From Pseudomonadota bacterium (GTDB lineage Bacteria; Pseudomonadota; Alphaproteobacteria; Acetobacterales; Acetobacteraceae), in contig JAFEFJ010000008.1 of NCBI GenBank assembly GCA_018240635.1, forward strand, positions 1-36,413: 36,413 nucleotides of DNA, in the 5' to 3' direction. Shown one piece after another: positions 8,918 to 16,050 of the stretch. The notes below the pieces were generated by a model. The model was not told the DNA's origin. It worked only from the letters and a program-made list of their open reading frames with translations, and made no database searches. Position 1 is the stretch's first letter. Each line of letters starts with the position of its first letter. The translations under genes were made by a program, and so were the position numbers.

Positions 8918-10144
8918 ATGGTTTTTGGTCGCTTCAGGTCGTCCGCATCGGCCTCCGGAGGTGCCGCCGGGGGAGCGTCCGGCCCGACGCCGCCCACCAT
9001 CGACACGCTGCGGGACGCGCTGCGCGGCATCGCCGATCCGGCATCGGGGCGCGACATCGTGAGCGCCGGGCTGGTGGACGGGCTGGAGGTGAAGGGCGGG
9101 CTGGTGCAGGTGGCGCTGATCACCGACCGCGCCCATGCCGAGGCGATGGAGCCCGTGCGCCGCGCCGCCGAGGCGGCGCTGGCGGCGGTGCCGGGGGTGG
9201 TCAACGCAACCGCGGTGCTGACCGGCCACCGGTCCGGCGGCCCACAGCAGGCCGCGCCACAGCCGGCGGCGCACCAGCATCAGCATGCGCATGGCGGCGC
9301 CCCGGCAGGCGGCCCGGCGGCGCAGGGCGGGGGCGGCAAGGCGCCGCTGCTGCTGCCGGAGGTGAAGCACATCGTCGCCATCGCCTCCGGCAAGGGCGGC
9401 GTCGGCAAGTCCACGCTGGCGGTGAACCTCGCGGTCGCGCTGGCGCGGCAGGGCCATGCGGTCGGCCTGCTCGACGCCGACATCTACGGGCCGAGCCTGC
9501 CCCGGATGCTGGGGGTTGCGCGCAAGCCCGAGGTGGTGGGCGGTCGGATGCTGCCGCTGCCGGCATGGGGGCTGCACGCGATGTCGATCGGCTTCCTGGT
9601 CGAGGAGGAGACGCCGATGATCTGGCGCGGCCCGATGGTGATGGGCGCGCTGGAGCAGATGATGGGCCAGGTGGAGTGGGGACCGCTGGACATACTGGTG
9701 GTGGACATGCCGCCCGGCACGGGCGATGCGCAGCTGACGATGGCGCAGCGTGTGTCGCTGGCGGGCGCGGTGATCGTCTCCACCCCGCAGGACATCGCGC
9801 TGATCGACGCACGCCGCGGCGTGCGGATGTTCGAGCGGGTGAAGGTGCCGGTGCTCGGGCTGGTGGAGAACATGTCGTATTTCTGCTGCCCGAACTGCGG
9901 CCACCGGTCGGACGTGTTCGGCCATGGCGGCGCGCGGCTGGAGAGCCAGCGCCTGGGCACGCCGTTCCTGGGCGAGGTGCCGCTGCTGCTCGATATCCGC
10001 ACGAGCGCCGACGCGGGCACGCCCATCGTGGCGGCCGAGCCGGACGGCCCGGCGGCGGCGGCCTACTCCGCCATCGCCTCGGCGCTGTGGGACAGGCTTG
10101 TGGGGCGCCGGCCGACGGCGGCGCCGCGCATCGTCATCGAGTAG
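8918..10144 (+). CDS. mrp: Mrp/ApbC/NBP35-family iron-sulfur cluster carrier ATPase
   Basis: P-loop ATPase that binds and delivers Fe-S clusters to apoproteins in the cytoplasm. It is 408 aa from the ATG at 8918. An N-terminal MIP18/DUF59 domain (about residues 27-102) is joined by a low-complexity linker with HQHQHAH (about 119-125) to the ParA-like ATPase. This has the deviant Walker A SGKGGVGKST (157-166), LLDADIYGPS, VVDMPPGTGD and the cluster-binding CPNC (Cys324, Cys327). In-frame starts upstream (GTG 8831, ATG 8840, ATG 8849) would add low-quality residues over the hflK promoter; GGAG 12 bases upstream supports 8918, though not strongly. The 3' end overlaps the convergent gene by 11 bp. 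Complex I, encoded in this window, is a likely client class, by inference. Confidence 0.95.
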   Translation: MVFGRFRSSASASGGAAGGASGPTPPTIDTLRDALRGIADPASGRDIVSAGLVDGLEVKGGLVQVALITDRAHAEAMEPVRRAAEAALAAVPGVVNATAVLTGHRSGGPQQAAPQPAAHQHQHAHGGAPAGGPAAQGGGGKAPLLLPEVKHIVAIASGKGGVGKSTLAVNLAVALARQGHAVGLLDADIYGPSLPRMLGVARKPEVVGGRMLPLPAWGLHAMSIGFLVEEETPMIWRGPMVMGALEQMMGQVEWGPLDILVVDMPPGTGDAQLTMAQRVSLAGAVIVSTPQDIALIDARRGVRMFERVKVPVLGLVENMSYFCCPNCGHRSDVFGHGGARLESQRLGTPFLGEVPLLLDIRTSADAGTPIVAAEPDGPAAAAYSAIASALWDRLVGRRPTAAPRIVIE

Positions 10145-10838
10145 CCGGCCACGCGACCGGGTGGGCGAAGTAGCGGATCGCGCCGCCTTCGCCGCCTTGC
10201 TCCCACGCGCCGGGATGATGACGGAAGCCCGCGGCGACCACGGTGGAAACCGCGTTGTTGGAACCCGCCTGGGCTTCCTGCGGACCGTCGCGGTCAAGCT
10301 CCGCCTGCGTCTTCTCGCTGGGGCGCAGCACCGCGATATGGCCCGGACGGTGCGGATCGGGATTCTGGAACACGGCGACGACGAACTCGCCCCGGTTGGC
10401 CGCCGCCTGCGCATCGCGCGGCGTGGCGAGCGGCTGCCAGCCGTCGGCGCGGCCTGTTTCCCCCTGAAGCCACGCCATCTGCGCGTTGGCGAGAAGGCTC
10501 TGGCTGTGTTCGGGCGGCCGGAGCAGATAGATGCCGGCGCGTTCGGCCATCGCGGCGGCGTAGGCGCTGCAATGCGTGTTGTGCTTCGTGCCGCCGGGCC
10601 GCGCGGGGTCCGGCTCGCCGGTCTGCCAGACGATGTGGGTGGCGCGCCGCCAGAGGTGATCGACGCCGGACGAATCGAGCAGCGCCGCGAGACGCTGCCC
10701 GGCCTGGGTGACCGGGCCGCAGCAGGGCGTGTTCGACGGTTCGGCGCGCGCCGGGCCAGCCACGGAGACGGCAAGGCCCAGCGCGAGAGCCACGCCCGCG
10801 GCGCGCGCGGATTTGGTGAGGATGGCTTGGAATGTCAT
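10134..10838 (-). CDS. Uncharacterised exported protein with a Cys/His hydrolase-like pattern
   Basis: I do not recognise a named family. It is 234 aa from the ATG at 10838, beginning with a signal peptide (about residues 1-32, AAGVALALGLAVSVAGPARA) followed by a Cys pair (39-40). The pattern resembles papain-fold cell-wall amidases of the NlpC/P60 or CHAP type: a Cys at the start of a helix (THCSAYAAAMAERAG, Cys90), a His on a strand (RPGHIAVLRP, His167) and then a polar residue near 187-195 (QEAQAGSNN). The Trp-rich early part and ANRGEFVVAVFQNP fit such a fold. A periplasmic peptidoglycan or peptide amidase is a guess. A longer reading from 10949 would cross the intergenic region and place residues before the signal peptide, so it is rejected. 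Divergent from the aminotransferase. Confidence 0.75.
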   Translation of the reverse strand: MTFQAILTKSARAAGVALALGLAVSVAGPARAEPSNTPCCGPVTQAGQRLAALLDSSGVDHLWRRATHIVWQTGEPDPARPGGTKHNTHCSAYAAAMAERAGIYLLRPPEHSQSLLANAQMAWLQGETGRADGWQPLATPRDAQAAANRGEFVVAVFQNPDPHRPGHIAVLRPSEKTQAELDRDGPQEAQAGSNNAVSTVVAAGFRHHPGAWEQGGEGGAIRYFAHPVAWPATR

Positions 10839-10993
10839 GGTGCCAGGACCGTAGCTGAGACGTGTTACCGGTCTGTGTCGGCGCCGGGGTTTCGCCCCCG
10901 CCCAGGCCCGGTTAGAGTGTATGCAGAATACGATGCCGTGCCCCGGCACGATCCCAGGGCGTCGTTTCCCTTCTTCATCCGCGAGAGGCAGTC

Positions 10994-12406
10994 ATGACCC
11001 CGCCCCCTCCCTCCTTCGGCGCAAACTCCGCCGCCGCACGCGACATCGCCAACGTCATCCATCCCTACACCGACCTGGTGGCGCACCAGGAGATCGGCCC
11101 CATCGTCATCGAGCGCGGCAAGGGCGTGCGGGTGTGGGACGACACCGGCAAGGAATACATCGAGAGCGTCGCCGGGCTGTGGTGCGCCTCGCTCGGCTTC
11201 GACAACGAGCGCCTGGCGCAGGCCGCGCTGACGCAGATGCGCAAGCTGCCATTCTACCACAGCTTCACCGCGAAATCGCATGAGCCCGCCATTGACCTGG
11301 CGGAGATGCTGATCGCGCGCGCGCCGGTGCCGATGAGCAAGGTGTTCTTCGCCAACTCCGGCTCCGAGGCGAACGACACCGCGATCAAGATGGTCTGGTA
11401 CTTCAACAACGCGCTCGGCCGTCCGACGAAGAAGAAGATCATCGGCCGCATCAAGGGCTATCACGGCATCACGCTGGCCGCCGCGTCGCTGACCGGACTG
11501 CCCGCGAACCACAAGGCGTTCGACGTGCCGCTGCCCGGCTTCATCCACACGATGACGCCGCACCACTACCACGGCGCGCTGCCCGGCGAGTCGGAAGAGG
11601 ATTTCGCCACCCGCTGTGCCGATGAGCTTGAGAAGCTGATCCTGAAGGAAGGGCCCGACACGGTGGCCGCGATGTGGGCCGAGCCCGTGATGGGCGCGGG
11701 CGGCGTGATCGTTCCGCCGCGCACCTACTACGAGAAGATCCAGGCGGTTCTGAAGAAGTACGACGTGCTGTTCGTCGCCGACGAGGTGATCTGCGGCTTC
11801 TGGCGCACCGGCAACTACTGGGGCAGCCAGACGCTGGGTCTGAAGCCCGACATCCTGACCTGCGCGAAGGCGCTGTCCTCGTCCTACCTGCCGATCAGCG
11901 CGGTGATGGTGAACGAGCGCGTCTTCCAGGGCCTGGCGAAGCAGAGCCACGAGATCGGCACCTTCGGACACGGCTACACCTATTCCGGCCATCCGGTGCC
12001 CGCCGCCGTCGCGATCGAGACGCTGAAGATCTACGACGAGATGGACATGGGCGCGCACATCGCGTCGGTCGGGCCGCACATGCAGTCCGAGCTGAAGCGC
12101 CGCTTCGCCGACCATCCGCTGGTGGGCGAGGTGCGCGGCGTGGGCCTGGTCGCCGCCTGCGAGCTGGTGGCGAACAAGGAGACGCACGCGAACTTCGATC
12201 CGGCGGCGAAGGTGGGCGCGCGGCTGACCAAGCTGTGCGAGGCGAACGGCGTGATCGCGCGCACGCTGCCCGGCGACGTGCTGGCGTTTAGCCCGCCGCT
12301 GATCATCAGCAAGGCCGAGATCGACGAGATGCTCGACCGCGTCAGCAAGGCGCTCGACGAGCTGACGGTGCAGCTTCGCCGCGAGCAGATCGCCGTCGTC
12401 AGCTAG
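10994..12406 (+). CDS. PLP-dependent class III aminotransferase (omega-transaminase-like)
   Basis: Cytoplasmic fold-type I PLP enzyme that moves an amino group from an amine or omega-amino acid to a keto acid such as pyruvate. It is 470 aa, normal for the family. Visible are the substrate-pocket LWCASLGF (about 62-69), the phosphate-binding NSGSEAND (121-128), the GYHG motif (155-158), the PLP-ring Asp263 in FVADEVICGFWRTG, the Schiff-base Lys292 in TCAKALSSSYLP, and GHGYTYSGHP. The sequence looks most like the beta-alanine/putrescine:pyruvate or amine:pyruvate group; the substrate cannot be fixed from sequence. The ATG at 10994 follows GAGAGG. The gene stands alone with no obvious pathway partner; the next gene is convergent 16 bp away. 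Confidence 0.93.
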   Translation: MTPPPPSFGANSAAARDIANVIHPYTDLVAHQEIGPIVIERGKGVRVWDDTGKEYIESVAGLWCASLGFDNERLAQAALTQMRKLPFYHSFTAKSHEPAIDLAEMLIARAPVPMSKVFFANSGSEANDTAIKMVWYFNNALGRPTKKKIIGRIKGYHGITLAAASLTGLPANHKAFDVPLPGFIHTMTPHHYHGALPGESEEDFATRCADELEKLILKEGPDTVAAMWAEPVMGAGGVIVPPRTYYEKIQAVLKKYDVLFVADEVICGFWRTGNYWGSQTLGLKPDILTCAKALSSSYLPISAVMVNERVFQGLAKQSHEIGTFGHGYTYSGHPVPAAVAIETLKIYDEMDMGAHIASVGPHMQSELKRRFADHPLVGEVRGVGLVAACELVANKETHANFDPAAKVGARLTKLCEANGVIARTLPGDVLAFSPPLIISKAEIDEMLDRVSKALDELTVQLRREQIAVVS

Positions 12407-12422
12407 GGTCCAAGAAAGCCGA

Positions 12423-13307
12423 TCATCGCCGGGCGTCCAGCAGCAGGACCCCGGCGAGTTCGACCGACACCAGACCGTATTCGTACGATGACCAGAACTG
12501 CACGGCCGCGTCGGCAAAGCCGGCGCGACGGCAGCGCTCGATGATGTCCCAGCCGGGAACCTGAAAGACCAGAGATCCCGCCTCGGGATCCGCAGGATTG
12601 CCGTGATAGTCCGGCGCGGCGAGGTGCGTGATGCCCTCCGGCCCCAGCACCGCCTTCACTTCGGTCTTTGCGTTGTATTCGCGAAACGGAGAGGTCGCGA
12701 CTATGCGCCCGCCCGGACGCAGGACGCGCGCCCACTCGGCAAGCGCCGCGTCCAGATCGGAGACGTGCTCCAGCACGTCGCCACTCAGTACGATGTCGAA
12801 GCAGGCATCGGGCCAGGTGCAGCGCGTGATGTCCTGAAACGGGATGGGAAACAGCGCGGCGCGGGCGGCGTCGCTGTCGGCGTATTCCGTGCCCACGTAC
12901 TTCGGGAACAATCCGTGCAGGAACAGCGCGAAAGGCGTCACCGCCTCGTGGCCCCAGATCGTGACGCGATGGCGGTCACCCGCCAGCGGATGCTCGATGA
13001 AGGTTTCGAGCATGGCGCGCTGACGCGCCGAGAAGCCGGCGGCAAGAAAGGATTCGCGCGGGTCCTCGCCAGCACAGACGACATCCAACGCGGGCACATG
13101 ACCGAGCAGACGGATGAGGACGCCGTTCCGGCATCCATATTCGACGATGCCCCGGATGGCGGCGGGATCGGCCATGTCCGGCCGTTGCGCGAGAAACGAT
13201 TGCCACGCCCCGATGGAGCGGAACCACTCCCGGTGATCGGGAGGCGGCGCGGCGGAAGTGTCCGGCGCCTCCGCCGGAGCGTTGGCTTGCCGCCGGCGCA
13301 GCCACAT
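12423..13307 (-). CDS. SAM-dependent class I methyltransferase (Methyltransf_11-like)
   Basis: Likely cytoplasmic methyltransferase of unknown substrate, 294 aa. It has a poorly conserved lead of about 50 residues, then motif I-like IVEYGCRNGVLIRLLG. The diagnostic pair is FDIVLSGDVLEHVSDLDAALAEWARVLRPGGRIVATSPF, shown here only as landmarks LSGDVLEHV and LRPGGRI. The motif I glycines are degenerate (EYGCRNG instead of DxGxGxG), and a long segment of about 95 residues separates it from the acidic strand. This is unlike the compact family and like some methyltransferases in surface-glycan loci. No glycan genes are near. It is convergent with the aminotransferase and lies 10 bp past its own neighbour ispB's stop, so it is upstream of no clear operon partner. 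Confidence 0.85.
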   Translation of the reverse strand: MWLRRRQANAPAEAPDTSAAPPPDHREWFRSIGAWQSFLAQRPDMADPAAIRGIVEYGCRNGVLIRLLGHVPALDVVCAGEDPRESFLAAGFSARQRAMLETFIEHPLAGDRHRVTIWGHEAVTPFALFLHGLFPKYVGTEYADSDAARAALFPIPFQDITRCTWPDACFDIVLSGDVLEHVSDLDAALAEWARVLRPGGRIVATSPFREYNAKTEVKAVLGPEGITHLAAPDYHGNPADPEAGSLVFQVPGWDIIERCRRAGFADAAVQFWSSYEYGLVSVELAGVLLLDARR

Positions 13308-13317
13308 CCGCGCCGAC

Positions 13318-14409
13318 CTAGCGCGCCCGTTGCAGGGTGTAATCGGCGACGCCGATGAGCGCGCGGCGCAGCGGGCTGTCGGGGAACGGCGCGAGCGCCG
13401 CCTGGGCGGATGCGGCGAAGGCGGCGGCGCGGGACAGTGTGGCCTCGATGGCGCCGCATTGCGCCATCAGGCGGAGCGCGTGGTCGAGATCGTCCTCGCG
13501 CTGCTCCGATTCCTCGATCGTGCGGCGCCAGAAGGCGCGGTCCGCGGCGCTGCCGGCGTGGAAGGCGGCGAGCACGGGCAGCGTGATCTTGCCCTCGCGG
13601 AAGTCGTCGCCGACGGTCTTGCCCAGCACCGCCTGGTCGGCGGCGTAATCGAGCGCGTCGTCCACCAGCTGGAACGCCATGCCGATATTGCTGCCGTACT
13701 CGGCGAGCGCCCGCTCCTCCTCCTCCGGGCGGCCGGCAAGCACCGCGCCGACCTGGCAGGCGGCGACGAACAGCGCGGCGGTCTTGCCCCGGATCACGTC
13801 CAGATAGCGGCTTTCGGAGGTGGAGAGGTCGTTCTGGGTGGCGAGCTGCAGCACCTCGCCCTCGGCGATGGTGGCCGCCGCGCGCGAGAGGATCGCGAGC
13901 ACGCGGAGCGAGCCGTCCTGCACCATCAGCTCGAAGGCGCGGGCGAACAGGAAATCGCCCACCAGCACCGACGCCTTGTTGCCGAACACGGCGTTGGCCG
14001 AGGCCATGCCGCGGCGGAGCGTGCTTTCGTCCACCACGTCGTCGTGCAGCAGCGTGGCGGTGTGGATGAACTCGACGCAGGCGGCAAGGCGGACATGCCG
14101 CGCGCCGCCCGCTTCCGGCCCCGATGCGCGCGGGTAGCCGCACATCCGCGCCGAAGCGAGCGTGAGCAGCGGGCGCAGCCGCTTGCCGCCGGCGGCGACG
14201 ATATGCGCGGCAAGCTGCGGGATCAGCGCCACGTCGCTGTCCATGCGCGCGACGATCTCGCGGTTGCAGGCCTGCATGTCGTCGTGCAGCAGGCCGAGCA
14301 GCGCGGTCAGCGCGTCTTCGCTTCCGGGCGCGTCACTTCCGGGCGCATTCGGGCGATGGCCGGTGGAGGCGCCGGCTTTAGGCGAGGCGACGCTGGCAAG
14401 TGCCCCCAA
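13318..14409 (-). CDS. ispB: Trans-polyprenyl diphosphate synthase (quinone side chain)
   Basis: Elongates farnesyl or geranyl diphosphate with isopentenyl diphosphate to make the ubiquinone side chain. It is 363 aa from a TTG at 14409. Both aspartate-rich motifs are present: DDVVD (123-127) and DDALD (250-254), along with GGKRLRP (74-80). I chose the TTG because GGGGAG stands 5 bases upstream and a good promoter (TTGACC-18-TATGGT) would start transcription about 33 bases before it. The reading frame stays open to 14991, but that stretch runs back through the opposite DUF2007 and methyltransferase genes. Chain length (C50 is expected in sphingomonads) cannot be read from the sequence. Confidence 0.92.
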   Translation of the reverse strand: MGALASVASPKAGASTGHRPNAPGSDAPGSEDALTALLGLLHDDMQACNREIVARMDSDVALIPQLAAHIVAAGGKRLRPLLTLASARMCGYPRASGPEAGGARHVRLAACVEFIHTATLLHDDVVDESTLRRGMASANAVFGNKASVLVGDFLFARAFELMVQDGSLRVLAILSRAAATIAEGEVLQLATQNDLSTSESRYLDVIRGKTAALFVAACQVGAVLAGRPEEEERALAEYGSNIGMAFQLVDDALDYAADQAVLGKTVGDDFREGKITLPVLAAFHAGSAADRAFWRRTIEESEQREDDLDHALRLMAQCGAIEATLSRAAAFAASAQAALAPFPDSPLRRALIGVADYTLQRAR

Positions 14410-14448
14410 AACGGGCTCCCCGGACTTGATTGCTGGACTGAGCGCGGC

Positions 14449-14478
14449 ACCATATCGGCGCGCTCGAAACAGGGTCAA
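14449..14478 (-). promoter_or_regulatory. Candidate promoter of ispB
   Basis: TTGACC (14478-14473), 18 bases, TATGGT (14454-14449) on the minus strand. This is the strongest -35 seen in the window. It predicts a start near 14442 and supports the TTG start codon at 14409 over any longer N-terminus. Confidence 0.5.
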
Positions 14479-14534
14479 GCCGACCGCCTTCCCGCCTTGA
14501 GCAGAAACCGGCCCGCAAGCAGGGGAACCGCGTG

Positions 14535-14741
14535 ATGCGCACCATCGCGACATCGAACGATCCCGTGCGGCTGAGCTTCCTGGTGGCGCTGCTGGCCGAT
14601 GCCGGGATCGGCGCGCGCATCCTCGACCAGCATATGTCGATCGCCGAGGGCAGCGCGGGGGCGATCCCGCGCCGCGTGGTGGTGGCGCCCGAGGACGAGG
14701 CGCGCGCCAAGCGAGTGCTGGCCGAGGCGGGCGAAGCCTGA
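14535..14741 (+). CDS. DUF2007 family small protein
   Basis: It is 68 aa, the usual size for DUF2007, sometimes named putative signal-transducing protein; the function is unknown. The sequence shows the family plan: MRTIATSNDPVRLSFLVALLADAGI (first strand and helix), a middle DQHMS segment, then PRRVVVAPEDEARAKRVLAEAG. It is a small alpha/beta fold with no signal peptide or membrane segment. The ATG at 14535 has AGGGGA 8 bases upstream; a GTG one codon earlier is possible. It is followed after 5 bases by a TrmN6-like methyltransferase and then a GNAT gene, so the three probably form one transcript. It is divergent from ispB. Confidence 0.85.
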   Translation: MRTIATSNDPVRLSFLVALLADAGIGARILDQHMSIAEGSAGAIPRRVVVAPEDEARAKRVLAEAGEA

Positions 14742-14746
14742 GCGCG

Positions 14747-15481
14747 GTGGAGACGACCGAGGGGGCGCTGCTGGGCGGGCGGGTGCCGTACCGGCAGCCG
14801 GCGGCCGGGTTCCGCAGCGGGATCGAGCCGGTGCTGCTGGCCGCCGCGATTCCCGCGCGGCGGGGCGAGCGCGTGCTGGAGGCGGGCACCGGCGCGGGGG
14901 CGGCGCTGCTGTGCCTGACGGCGCGGGTGGCCGGGCTGCTTGCCGTGGGGATCGAGCGGGACTCGGCGCTCGCGGCGCTGGCGGCGCACAACCTGGCGGC
15001 AGCGGGGCAGCTGGGCGCTCACGCGGTGGTCGCGGACGCGGCGGCGCTGCCGCTCGGGCCGGTGTTCGACCATGCCTTGGGCAACCCGCCCTATCACGCC
15101 GGAGGCGGCACGCCCTCGCCCGATCCGGCGCGCCGGGTGGCCAAGGAGGCCGATGCCGCCCTGTTCGCTCGCTGGACGGCGGCGATGGCGGGGGCGCTGC
15201 GGCACCGGGGCACGCTGACGCTGATCCTGCCCGCCGCCGCCGCCCCCGCCGCGATGGCTGCGATGGCCGCGAGCGGCTGCGCGGCGGACATGCTGTTTCC
15301 GTTCTGGCCGATGGAAGGCCGCCCGGCGAAACTCGTGCTGCTGCGCGGCGCGAAGGGCGGGCGCTCGCCGTTCCGGGTGCTGCCGGGGCTGGTGCTGCAC
15401 GCGGCGGACGGCGCGTTCACCGCGCCGGCGCAGGCGATCCTGCGCGGCGAGGCCGACCTGACCGACGCGCTGCGCCGATGA
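14747..15481 (+). CDS. TrmN6-like tRNA1(Val) (adenine37-N6)-methyltransferase family protein
   Basis: Class I SAM methyltransferase, 244 aa from a GTG at 14747; no in-frame ATG is nearby. The N-terminal LLGGRVPYRQPAAGFRSGIEPVLLAA stretch (about residues 8-33) is the YfiC/TrmN6 hallmark: landmarks are GRVPYRQP and GFRSGIE. Motif I is VLEAGTGAGAALL (43-55), the acidic strand is VGIERD (67-72), and the amino-methylating motif IV is NPPY (113-116). NPPY points to an exocyclic amine of adenine, which fits tRNA A37 N6-methylation. The C-terminus FPFWPMEGRPAKLVLLR also fits the family. It starts 5 bases after DUF2007. The family is firm; the exact tRNA target is inference. Confidence 0.88.
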   Translation: METTEGALLGGRVPYRQPAAGFRSGIEPVLLAAAIPARRGERVLEAGTGAGAALLCLTARVAGLLAVGIERDSALAALAAHNLAAAGQLGAHAVVADAAALPLGPVFDHALGNPPYHAGGGTPSPDPARRVAKEADAALFARWTAAMAGALRHRGTLTLILPAAAAPAAMAAMAASGCAADMLFPFWPMEGRPAKLVLLRGAKGGRSPFRVLPGLVLHAADGAFTAPAQAILRGEADLTDALRR

Positions 15482-15509
15482 CAGGCCGGACACGGAGAGA
15501 CGCCCGCCG

Positions 15510-16043
15510 ATGATCGAGACGCCGCGCCTGATCCTGCGCCCCTGGCGACCCGAGGACCTGCCGGTCTTCGCCGAGCAGAACGCCGATCCGGAGACGATGC
15601 GCTTCTATCCCGCGCCGCTGACGCGCGAGCAGAGCGACGCCTATGCCGCACGCCATATCCGACACATGGCGGAGCACGGTTTCGCCAAATGGGCCGTCGA
15701 GGCGCCGGGCGTCGCGCCCTTCATCGGCGCGACGGGGCTCGCCTGGGTGTCGTTCGAGGCCGATTTCGCGCCCGCGGTGGAGATCGGCTGGCGGTTCAAC
15801 CGGCGCTACTGGGGAAGCGGCTACGCGACCGAGGCGGCGGCCGCCGCCATCGCGGATGGTTTCAATCGCATCGGCCTGCGCGAGATCGTGGCGCTGACGG
15901 CGCTGCCCAACACGCCGTCGATCCGCGTGATGGAGCGGCTGGGCATGACGCGGGCGCAGGAGTTCGACCATCCGAACGTGCCCGCGGAGACCGGGCTGAA
16001 GCGGCACGTGCTCTACCGGCTGGCGCGGCCCGACGCGAGTTGA
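15510..16043 (+). CDS. GNAT family N-acetyltransferase (RimJ/RimL type)
   Basis: Cytoplasmic acetyl-CoA-dependent acetyltransferase, 177 aa. The start is typical, TPRLILRPWRPEDLPVF. The middle strand is VEIGWRFNRRYWGSGYATEAA, where the Gln/Arg-x-x-Gly-x-Gly/Ala CoA loop appears as RRYWGSGYA, and IREIVALT-type and NTPSIRVMERLGM segments follow. This is the Acetyltransf_3 subfamily that acetylates N-terminal residues of ribosomal proteins or small molecules; the substrate is unknown. The ATG at 15510 has GGAGAG about 9 bases upstream and 28 bases after the methyltransferase stop. It is convergent with dnaE, whose stop is 7 bp away. Confidence 0.92.
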   Translation: MIETPRLILRPWRPEDLPVFAEQNADPETMRFYPAPLTREQSDAYAARHIRHMAEHGFAKWAVEAPGVAPFIGATGLAWVSFEADFAPAVEIGWRFNRRYWGSGYATEAAAAAIADGFNRIGLREIVALTALPNTPSIRVMERLGMTRAQEFDHPNVPAETGLKRHVLYRLARPDAS

Positions 16044-16050
16044 GCGGCGG

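Noticed and set aside
13318-14991. Polyprenyl synthase read as 557 aa with a long N-terminus
   Set aside because: The extra part overlaps DUF2007 and the methyltransferase on the other strand, lies upstream of the best promoter, and has no family similarity. A TTG start at 14409 fits better.
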